From: Bacteroidota bacterium
Lineage (GTDB): Bacteria; Bacteroidota; Kryptoniia; Kryptoniales; JAKASW01
Assembly (NCBI GenBank): GCA_021796055.1
Contig: JAJYOS010000378.1
Coordinates: forward strand, 1 to 6,593
Direction of reading: 5' to 3'
DNA length: 6,593 bases
Positions within the stretch are counted from its first letter, which is position 1, and every line of letters begins with the position of its first letter. Below the pieces are notes generated by a model. The model ran no database searches and had not been told where the DNA came from. It saw only the letters and a list, made by a program, of their open reading frames with translations. This document shows, in pieces, positions 1 through 5,900 of the stretch. Position numbers and translations under genes: made by a program.

Positions 1-441
1 GTTTATCTACCTGTCACATCAAGACCTGCCTCGTCCGGAACGGCAAGCGGAGAATCCGAGAATCCGAAAAAAGTTAAGGATAAGGTCTGTCTCGTCGTCG
101 ACGACGAAGTTGAGATTCGTGATTTGCTGAAAGATTCGCTTACGCTCTTCGGCTTCGATGTCTTGACCGCAGAGAACGGTGAGACCGCGATTGAACTCGT
201 GAAAAAGAGTTCGAAGATAGATGTAGTAGTTCTCGATATGATCATGCCGGGTATGGATGGGAGCGAGACCTATTCTCAGATTCATAAATTGCGCCCCGAA
301 CTCCCGGTTCTGGTGGCAACGGGATACAGTGCAGAAGGGAGAGTTCAGGACATATTGAACAACGGGGGGGTGGGAATACTCCGGAAACCTTTCACCCTTG
401 ATGAACTGCAGAATCGGCTTGTCGACAGGTTTGTAAACTGA
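1..441 (+). CDS. Hybrid sensor histidine kinase, C-terminal end with receiver domain (5' partial)
   Basis: The reading frame is open from the first base and ends at TGA 439-441, giving 146 visible residues. The first residues (VYLPVTSRP) match the usual last beta strand of a histidine-kinase HATPase domain. A short Ser/Gly/Glu-rich linker follows to about residue 27, then a complete receiver (REC) domain at about 29-146. Key REC residues are present: acidic pair D34-D35, phospho-acceptor D79 in VVVLDMIMPGMDG, switch T107 in VATGYS, and K129 in LRKPF followed by P130. The domain should therefore accept phosphate, either from the kinase core upstream of the window or as part of a relay. A TTG at 124 could be read as a start, but it lies inside the REC fold after the acidic pair, so it is not the gene start. 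No output domain follows REC. The signal sensed and the full architecture cannot be seen. Confidence 0.9.
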   Translation, partial: VYLPVTSRPASSGTASGESENPKKVKDKVCLVVDDEVEIRDLLKDSLTLFGFDVLTAENGETAIELVKKSSKIDVVVLDMIMPGMDGSETYSQIHKLRPELPVLVATGYSAEGRVQDILNNGGVGILRKPFTLDELQNRLVDRFVN

Positions 442-561
442 CGGCCGTGGTCTCATCTGATTCGTCTTTTCCTTCCGTAGGTTCGGAAACCCTTAAATGT
501 GGCCTTGTTTTGACACACAGGGTATGGGCATTCTCGATTTTTCTTAATTCTTTAGTTGCTT

Positions 562-589
562 TTGAATTTGTCAAGCACTATCATATACG
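562..589 (+). promoter_or_regulatory. Possible sigma-70-type promoter
   Basis: TTGAAT (562-567, 4 of 6 to TTGACA) and TATACG (584-589, 4 of 6 to TATAAT) are separated by 16 bases. It lies just upstream of the inverted-repeat-rich region, so transcription from here would yield an RNA with a leader of about 385 bases before the cold-shock gene. This is a pattern match only. A TTGACA at 510-515 has no matching -10 box. Confidence 0.25.
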
Positions 590-621
590 CGCAAATAACA
601 GTACACCGTTGTTTGCGCCAA

Positions 622-640
622 ATGGCGCTCAAGGCGCCAT
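622..640. repeat. Inverted repeat, 7-bp stem, with an overlapping alternative arm
   Basis: ATGGCGC (622-628) and GCGCCAT (634-640) are perfect complements around a 5-base loop (TCAAG). A further GCGCCA at 615-620 can also pair with TGGCGC at 623-628 with some loop opening, so the middle arm has two possible partners. No T-run follows, so it is not an obvious terminator. Confidence 0.6.
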
Positions 641-675
641 GCCGCTTATGAATGCAGATGAATGAGTGGCAGTGG

Positions 676-716
676 TGATCCCGGGAAACAAAGGCAAGTG
701 GGATCATGCTTTTATA
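676..716 (+). terminator. Weak candidate terminator or structured-RNA hairpin
   Basis: TGATCCC (676-682) and GGGATCA (700-706) form a perfect 7-bp stem with a 17-base loop, followed by TGCTTTTATA. The T-run has only four bases and the loop is long, so termination would be weak. It is the best candidate for ending transcription from the sensor-kinase gene, but it lies about 235 bases past that gene's stop codon and may instead be part of a structured leader. Confidence 0.3.
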
Positions 717-735
717 GGTTGTAGCTGCAGTCGGA

Positions 736-761
736 AGAATCCGGAGTGCCTGCCGGATTCT
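736..761. repeat. Inverted repeat, perfect 9-bp stem
   Basis: AGAATCCGG (736-744) and CCGGATTCT (753-761) pair perfectly around an 8-base loop. The right arm belongs to a 12-base segment (GGATTCTACGAG, 755-766) repeated at 800-813 with a 2-base insertion, so the left arm has two possible partners. No T-run follows. Confidence 0.65.
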
Positions 762-832
762 ACGAGATGTAAGCCCCCGTGTGCTGGCTCCGTTGTTTAG
801 GATTCTACACGAGGCGTAGCATCGTATGCAGA

Positions 833-864
833 GGTGAAGTCCTGAGATTTCTGTCTACTTCACC
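833..864. repeat. Inverted repeat, perfect 8-bp stem
   Basis: GGTGAAGT (833-840) and ACTTCACC (857-864) are perfect complements around a 16-base loop. It is part of the hairpin series before the cold-shock gene. No T-run follows, so a terminator role is unlikely. Confidence 0.6.
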
Positions 865-865
865 G

Positions 866-904
866 GTCCCGGCTTCAAGTCGGGATCCCGATTCGTGTCG
901 GGAC
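866..904. repeat. Nested inverted repeats built on TCGGGA/TCCCGA
   Basis: A perfect 12-base palindrome, TCGGGATCCCGA, lies at 880-891, flanked by GTCCCG (866-871) and CGGGAC (899-904), which are also complementary. On RNA this could fold as two tandem hairpins (867-871 with 881-885, and 886-891 with 898-903) or as one larger structure. On DNA the palindrome could be an operator. The same core (TCCCGAC / GTCGGGA) makes the stem of the terminator after the cold-shock gene. Confidence 0.6.
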
Positions 905-911
905 AATACTG

Positions 912-917
912 TATAAG
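912..917 (+). promoter_or_regulatory. Possible -10 element for the cold-shock gene
   Basis: TATAAG, directly preceded by TG, lies 63 bases before the ATG at 981. No good -35 box sits 16-18 bases upstream, so this is a weak call. If used, it gives a leader of about 55 bases that excludes most of the upstream hairpins. Confidence 0.2.
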
Positions 918-980
918 CCAAGAACATCTGGCGCGACGGCTCGGGTACGCATTTAGAAACATTATTGAAAGGATCCAGCA

Positions 981-1181
981 ATGGAGCAAGGAACCGTGAA
1001 ATGGTTCAACGCAACCAAGGGATACGGCTTCATCTCCCGCGAAGGGGGAGACGATGTGTTCGTACATTTCAAAGCCATAATTGGCGAAGGCTACAAGACT
1101 TTGAAAGAAGGCGACAAGGTCCAGTTTGAAGTCGAGCAAGGCCCCAAAGGTTTGCAGGCGGCCAAGGTAAAGAAGATCTGA
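981..1181 (+). CDS. Cold-shock domain protein (CspA family)
   Basis: This 66-residue protein is one cold-shock (S1-like OB-fold) domain, the normal length for bacterial Csp proteins. Both nucleic-acid-binding motifs are present: RNP1 as KGYGFI (residues 13-18) and RNP2 as VFVHF (26-30), along with the conserved start GTVKWFN (4-10), the segment [15 protein letters not shown] (37-51) and [10 protein letters not shown] near the C-terminus. Such proteins bind single-stranded RNA or DNA in the cytoplasm and act as RNA chaperones; some are cold-induced and others are constitutive, which sequence alone cannot settle. The ATG has a fair ribosome binding site (AAAGGA, 967-972, 8 bases away). The gene appears monocistronic: a 539-base structured region precedes it and an intrinsic terminator follows at 1239-1275. 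It is a single-domain form with no C-terminal extension. Confidence 0.96.
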   Translation: MEQGTVKWFNATKGYGFISREGGDDVFVHFKAIIGEGYKTLKEGDKVQFEVEQGPKGLQAAKVKKI

Positions 1182-1238
1182 TCTTCTCAGGCCGATGCTG
1201 ACTCCGGTCAGCGTGGGCCGAAGCCGCTCAAAGCTTCG
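1171..1238 (+). other. Three closely spaced stem-loops at the end of the cold-shock gene
   Basis: Stem 1: AGAAGAT (1171-1177) with ATCTTCT (1181-1187), placing the first two bases of the TGA stop in a tight 3-base loop. Stem 2: GCTGAC (1197-1202) with GTCAGC (1207-1212), loop TCCG, extendable by a G-U and an A-U pair. Stem 3: CGAAGC (1219-1224) with GCTTCG (1233-1238). The terminator hairpin follows without a gap. Together they form a compact structured 3' end that could protect the mRNA or be released as a small RNA; both roles are inference. Confidence 0.5.
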
Positions 1239-1275
1239 AATCCCGACTGACGGCAAGTTGGTCGGGATTTTTTTT
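1239..1275 (+). terminator. Intrinsic terminator of the cold-shock gene
   Basis: AATCCCGAC (1239-1247) and GTCGGGATT (1261-1269) form a perfect 9-bp stem around a 13-base loop, leading into a run of eight T (1268-1275). It lies 58 bases after the csp stop codon, a textbook rho-independent terminator. Confidence 0.92.
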
Positions 1276-1283
1276 GTGACATC

Positions 1284-1310
1284 GGAACGATTCCCCAATC
1301 ATTTTTCAGT
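1284..1310 (+). promoter_or_regulatory. Possible ECF (sigma-E-like) promoter for the pspC/liaF-type operon
   Basis: GGAACGA (1284-1290) resembles the GGAACTT -35 element of ECF sigma factors. Fifteen bases later TCAGT (1306-1310) weakly resembles a sigma-E-type -10. The predicted start would lie about 45 bases before the ATG at 1363. No convincing sigma-70 pair was seen in this gap. The match is short and rests partly on fit with an envelope-stress operon. Confidence 0.25.
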
Positions 1311-1362
1311 CGGGTAACCTTTTGGCCGCTTTACCGTAATTCTCTGCAAAAGGAGTTCAACC

Positions 1363-1818
1363 ATGGACCGAAGACTTTATCGATCAAGGAAAAACCGGGT
1401 GATTGCCGGCGTCGCAGGCGGGTTGGGCGAGTATTTTGATATCGATCCGGTTCTTGTCAGAGTCATTTTTGTGCTGGCCACGCTAGCCAGCGGAGTAGGC
1501 GTCCTCGCTTACATAATCCTATGGATCGTTGTTCCCTTCGAAGCAATTGAATTTCAGAAAACCGCAACACAGACAGAAGAGGGGGCTGGTATGCAAGAGA
1601 AGAGTCAATACCCTGATCATAAGTCTCACCGACGTCACGGAAGCGTAGTTGGGGGAACCATTCTGATAGTTCTCGGAGCCCTATTCTTGTTGCAGAACTA
1701 CCTGCCGAACTTCAGTTTCGGCGACACCTGGCCGTTAATTCTGGTAGCGATCGGGGCAGGAATGATTTTCAATTCACTGCAGAAGGAAAACGGGAAGGAG
1801 GAGAATCATGAGGGTTAG
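1363..1818 (+). CDS. PspC-domain membrane protein with C-terminal LiaI/LiaF-type transmembrane domain
   Basis: This is a 151-residue membrane protein. Residues 3-58 are a PspC domain: a basic start (RRLYRSRKNRVIAGV), the typical GGLGEYFDIDPVLVRV segment (19-34), then one hydrophobic span (about 34-58) ending in LWIVVP. A polar, His/Arg-rich linker (about 61-92) leads to a pair of hydrophobic spans at about 95-112 and 122-138 (GTILIVLGALFLLQN, then WPLILVAIGAG), the pattern of the LiaI-LiaF-like transmembrane domain. PspC proteins act in envelope-stress sensing, in E. coli by handling the effector PspA; no pspA is visible here. The start has a strong ribosome binding site (AAGGAG, 1350-1355, 7 bases from ATG). 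Its 3' end overlaps the next gene by 11 bases and carries that gene's ribosome binding site, so the two are surely co-translated. The molecular role here is inferred from family. Confidence 0.9.
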   Translation: MDRRLYRSRKNRVIAGVAGGLGEYFDIDPVLVRVIFVLATLASGVGVLAYIILWIVVPFEAIEFQKTATQTEEGAGMQEKSQYPDHKSHRRHGSVVGGTILIVLGALFLLQNYLPNFSFGDTWPLILVAIGAGMIFNSLQKENGKEENHEG

Positions 1819-2713
1819 CAGACTGTTTGCCGGACTGTTAATAATAGTCCTTGGGGTGGCGCTTGTCCTGTCGAACTTCGATGTTCTCAGACTCGACTGG
1901 CACTTCATCTTCAGGCTCTGGCCGGTACTCCTGGTCTTCGCGGGAATATCCGTTCTCGTTCCCAATCAGAAGTGGCGTGCGGTTCTCTACGCAGTGACAT
2001 CCGTGCTCGTGCTGGCCTGGATCATCTCGGCTGCGTCTGTCGGCTGGGGAAACGTAAAAGGATTATTCTCCGGTGACAGGCGAAGCCTCCACACGCAGGA
2101 GTTTTCGCAGGCATTCGACAAGAATACTCGACACGGAGTTCTTACATTGAACGATGGGGGCGGCACGTTCACAATAAACGGGACGTCTGCTGATAATTTG
2201 ATAGAAGTGACTGCACAGTCTGATATCGGGGATTATATTTTCAAGACGGATAAGAGTGGACGCACTATGTCGGTCAATCTGAAGTACGAAGAGGGTAACA
2301 ATCACTGGCGCTGGGGGGTGAAGAATACACTGGATATGAGGTTAAATCCTGCAGCCGACTGGACGATTGACGCCAGTATGGGCGCGTGCAAAGTGGATTT
2401 TGACCTGAGCCCATTCAAGGTAACCTCGGCTGACATAAAGGCCGGTGCGTCAAAGATCAAGATTAGACTGGGCAACAAGGCGGACACGACAAACCTGAAT
2501 TTCGATACCGGCGCATCCTCCCTTGTCGTTTATTTGCCCGCTTCCTCCGGGTGTCAGATAAAGGATCAGGCCGAGATGTCAACCAAATCGTTTCCCGGAT
2601 TCGTGAAGGGTGACGACGGTTACTACACCAGCTCCAATTTCTCGACCGCCAGGAAGAAGATTTTTATGGATGTGAACGCAGGGGTATCGTCCATAAAAGT
2701 CCTGACTTACTGA
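1808..2713 (+). CDS. LiaF-like envelope-stress membrane protein (LiaI/LiaF TM domain + beta-rich C-terminal domain)
   Basis: This is a 301-residue protein. Three hydrophobic spans occupy about 5-22, 34-51 and 57-78; the first two (GLLIIVLGVALVLSN, then RLWPVLLVFAG) match the LiaI/LiaF-type domain also found in the upstream gene. From about 95 to the end is a beta-strand-rich domain of the LiaF C-terminal ('toastrack', DUF2154/DUF4097-like) kind. It shows a recurring Gly-centred strand motif: MGACKVDFDL at G192, AGASKIKIRL at G213, TGASSLVVYL at G235 and AGVSSIKVL at G292. In Firmicutes LiaF restrains the LiaRS two-component system during cell-wall stress; no liaRS is adjacent here, so the partner is unknown. 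The start is well supported: a perfect AAGGAGG (1795-1801) sits 6 bases before the ATG, within the end of the preceding gene. A terminator follows at 2829-2862. The family is confident; the exact function is inferred. Confidence 0.85.
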   Translation: MRVSRLFAGLLIIVLGVALVLSNFDVLRLDWHFIFRLWPVLLVFAGISVLVPNQKWRAVLYAVTSVLVLAWIISAASVGWGNVKGLFSGDRRSLHTQEFSQAFDKNTRHGVLTLNDGGGTFTINGTSADNLIEVTAQSDIGDYIFKTDKSGRTMSVNLKYEEGNNHWRWGVKNTLDMRLNPAADWTIDASMGACKVDFDLSPFKVTSADIKAGASKIKIRLGNKADTTNLNFDTGASSLVVYLPASSGCQIKDQAEMSTKSFPGFVKGDDGYYTSSNFSTARKKIFMDVNAGVSSIKVLTY

Positions 2714-2828
2714 ACTTTGGTTGGGCTGGGCAGATTGCTCGGCCGCGCTCGATCAAGCAGGAGAATGATTAAAGGGTCCGGCCTTCAGCTCAAACAAGCA
2801 GAGAACCAACGAATGTGTATCATGGAAT

Positions 2829-2862
2829 ACGGGATGAGCAAGACATCCCCGTTGCCTTTTTT
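2829..2862 (+). terminator. Intrinsic terminator after the PspC/LiaF operon
   Basis: ACGGGATG (2829-2836) pairs with CATCCCCGT (2844-2852) as an 8-bp stem with a single bulged C, loop of 7 bases, followed by TGCC and six T (2857-2862). It lies 115 bases past the stop of the LiaF-like gene and just before the protease gene, separating the two transcription units. The 115 bases between (2714-2828) hold nothing I can identify. Confidence 0.75.
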
Positions 2863-2879
2863 CACTGCCGCTTTTGAAT

Positions 2880-2885
2880 TATCAT
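2880..2885 (+). promoter_or_regulatory. Possible -10 box for the protease gene
   Basis: TATCAT matches TATAAT at five of six positions and lies 22 bases before the GTG at 2908. The region 16-18 bases upstream is the terminator T-run, not a good -35 box, so this would need an activator or a non-standard -35. The sequence around it (2871-2893) is A/T-rich, as in promoters. Confidence 0.3.
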
Positions 2886-2907
2886 TATTAAAACCCGGAG
2901 GACCATT

Positions 2908-5900
2908 GTGAAGAAACTCTTGATATCTCTTCTTTTTCTCTTCTCTAACGCATTTGCAATCAATGATGCCCGGCTTCTTCGATTCCCTGACATACACGGT
3001 GACAAGGTCGTCTTCGTCTATGCCGGGGACATTTATGAGGTATCGTCGCAAGGCGGTGTGGCGAGAAGACTTACTTCAGACCCAGGGCTCGAACTCTTTC
3101 CAAAATTCAGCCCGGATGGGAAATGGATAGCATTCACAGGCCAATACGACGGAAATTTTAATGTTTATGTCATGCCCAGCGACGGCGGGCAACCCCGTCA
3201 ACTTACATTTCGCCAGGACATACCGGGGATTCCCGAGAGGATGGGCCCAAATGACGAAGTCATAAGCTGGACACCAGACGGGAAGAACATAGTGTTTCTG
3301 TCCAGGATGCACACCTACAATACATGGTTCGGAAGTCTCTATACGATCTCGGTCGAAGGGGGCATGCCGACACAGTTTCCCGTTCCAAAGGGAGGACTCC
3401 TCAGCTTCTCGCCCAATGGGAAGGAATTTGCTTATAACAGGATTTTCCGAAATTTCAGGGCAAGGAAAAGATATTACGGCGGAATGGCCCAGAAGATTTA
3501 TATCCATAACATGGAGACGATGGACGAAGAGCAGATCGGCGACTGGAAAGGAACCGATACGGACCCGATGTGGTACAAAAACACGATTTACTTCATCTCA
3601 GACAGGGATGCGAACCGGCGCAAGAATATCTGGGCTTACGATCTGAAGACGAAAGCCTTTAGGCAGGTGACTTTTTTCAAGGACTACGATTGCAACTGGG
3701 CATCGTTAGGACCAAACGCTATCATCTTTCAGAACGGCGGCTACTTGTACGTCCTCGATTTGCCGGGTGAGAAACTGAGAAAGCTGGATGTCTCTATCCC
3801 GAACGATGAAGCGGTCGCAATGCCGAAATGGGTTGATGCCAGCAAGAGTATCGCCAATTTTGCAATTGCGCCGGACGGGGAGAGGGCTGTCTTCCAGGCC
3901 CGCGGTGACATATTCACCGTCCCGAAGAAGACCGGCAACACAAGAGATATCACCAACACATCCGGAGTGGATGACAAAGATCCGGTATGGTCGCCAAACG
4001 GAAAGTACATTTCATACATTTCCGACAGAACAGGCGAGGAAGAGATTTACATCCGCGAGGACAAACCCAATTCAAACGCAGTCCAGATCACTCACGGCAA
4101 CAAAGAATACCTGGACCAGATGGTATGGTCACCTGACAGCAAGGAGATTCTATATGCCGATCAGAGTTTTAAATTGTGGTATGTGGATATCGCAACGAAG
4201 AAATCCGTATTGGTCGACAAAGACTCGGTCTGGCAGTTCAACGGCTATTCGTGGTCACCTGACAGCCGGTACATCACTTACGCCAAACACCATGCGAATA
4301 CTTTCACTTCTGTCTACATCTATTCGCTTGCTGACAGCAAGATTCACGAAGTTACGACCGGCTACACGAATGATTACGACCCGATTTTCGACAGGGAGGG
4401 CAAATACCTGATTTTCCTTTCGGACCGCAACTACAATGGTGTCATCGGGAATTTTGATATGGAATTCACCGACACAAAGTCGACCGGTATTTATGTGGCC
4501 ACCCTGCAGACAGGCAATGTTTCGCCGTTTGCTCCAAAGAACGATGAGGTAAAGATAGCGGAACAGAAAAATCAGGATGGTAAACCGGTTGCTGAAAAGA
4601 GAGAGTCGAAGCCCGAAACAGCTAAAGAAGTCAAGATAGACTTCTCCGGGTTGGGGTCGAGGGCGGTCGAAGTCCCGATTCCAACTAATAATATCGGCGG
4701 TCTGAGCGAGGCGAACGGCCACATCTATTACGTGACTTTCCCGACTATGGGACTTTCAGGCAACGCATCCGGTGAGGAATCCGCGCTGCATTGCTATAGC
4801 CTGGCGGAGCGCAAAGACACGAAGATGCTGTCACCGGTGGACGGGTATGACCTGTCTGCCGACGGGGAGAGTATCATGTATCAGAGCGGTAAAACGTTCG
4901 GCATAATAAGTTCGAAAGCGGCCGAAGACAAGGTCGGCGAGGGCGAACTTAATCTGTCGAAGATGCAGATGTTCGTCCATTTCCATCAGGAGTGGACAGA
5001 GATATTCAACCAGGCATGGAGGCTCGAGCGCCAATTTTTCTATTCACCGGAGATGAATGGCGTGAACTGGGAAGCAGAAAAGAAGAAGTATGAAGTCCTG
5101 CTTCCTTATGTCAATAACCGTTACGACCTGACTGATATCATCAGCAGTATGATCGGTGAACTCCAGAATTCCCACACGTACGTGGGCGGCGGTTATTACC
5201 CTGAAATTCACAAGACGGTCACCGGGCTGCTGGGTGCCAACTATTCACTCGACAAGGCGACGGGATATTACAAGGTTAGCAGGATAATGATCGGCCTGAA
5301 CACCAACCCGAGCCGCATATCGCCTCTTACCTTGCCGGGCATCAATGTTAAACAGGGGGACTATATTCTCGCCATCAACAATCTGCCGGTGAAATTTCCT
5401 ATGAGCATAGACAGCGTAATGGAAAACACCGTCGGCACGACCGTTTCGCTTCTCGTCAATTCTAAACCCGACCTTAAGGGCGCCTGGACGATAGAAGTCA
5501 ACCCGATCGCGGACGAATACAATTTGCGATACAACGATTGGATCGTTCGGAACCGTGAGCTTGTGGACAGCCTGTCGGGCGGAAAGATCGGCTATGTTTA
5601 TCTCCCGGACATGGAAGCTGCCGGACTCAACGCATTCGTTCAGCAGTACTATCCTCAGATCACTAAGGCAGGATTGATTATCGACGAGCGGTACAACGGG
5701 GGAGGCTTCGTGGACCAGCTTCTTCTCGAGAGACTGCGGAGAATCCTTGTCGGGATGTCGATGTCGAGACACGGCGCGCCTACCACTATACCACAACCGG
5801 TCTTCAACGGTTATCTGGCCTGCCTGATCAACCATTACTCAGCGTCCGACGGAGACATCTTCCCGTATTACTTCCGGAAATATGGTCTCGGTCCACTCAT

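Larger units (their letters stand above)
442..980. other. Long non-coding stretch with several inverted repeats
   Basis: No convincing protein gene lies in these 539 bases. The one forward frame of note (447-665) has no ribosome binding site and an unremarkable composition. Instead the second half holds a series of perfect or near-perfect inverted repeats at 622-640, 676-706, 736-761, 833-864 and 867-903, all before the cold-shock gene at 981. A long structured 5' leader is typical of csp mRNAs, so part of this may be its leader. It could equally contain a separate small RNA. I did not recognise a known riboswitch or RNA family in it. Confidence 0.6.

Noticed and set aside
124..441. Separate response regulator starting at TTG 124
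   Set aside because: The frame is open upstream and contains the end of a kinase ATPase domain and the REC acidic pair before 124, so this is an internal codon of a longer gene.
510..515. Perfect TTGACA -35 box
   Set aside because: No acceptable -10 hexamer lies 16-18 bases downstream, so it is probably chance.
447..665. Forward 72-codon reading frame between the kinase and cold-shock genes
   Set aside because: It has no ribosome binding site, begins 6 bases after the kinase stop, covers the GCGCCA inverted repeats, and its protein has no recognisable pattern.
640..860. Known riboswitch (c-di-GMP, cobalamin or fluoride type) or 6S/RNase P/tmRNA in the structured region
   Set aside because: I compared it with the conserved motifs I know for these RNAs and none fits; only unassigned hairpins can be claimed.
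1220..1267. tRNA-like TTCGAATCC segment near the csp terminator
   Set aside because: The flanking bases do not pair as a T-arm, and no acceptor, D or anticodon arm is present; the bases belong to the terminator and the preceding hairpin.
855..1298. Minus-strand 147-codon frame opposite the cold-shock gene
   Set aside because: It is antisense to a clear csp gene and runs through the terminator; no family features.
2717..2911. Forward 64-codon frame between the LiaF-like and protease genes
   Set aside because: It passes through the terminator hairpin and T-run and has no ribosome binding site or protein-like character.
3788..4411. 207-codon forward frame inside the protease gene
   Set aside because: It is an off-frame shadow of the propeller coding sequence, rich in Arg, Thr and Ser, typical of frame-shifted reading.
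5245..5835. Minus-strand 196-codon frame opposite the protease catalytic region
   Set aside because: It is antisense to a highly conserved enzyme core; no recognisable domain or ribosome binding site.
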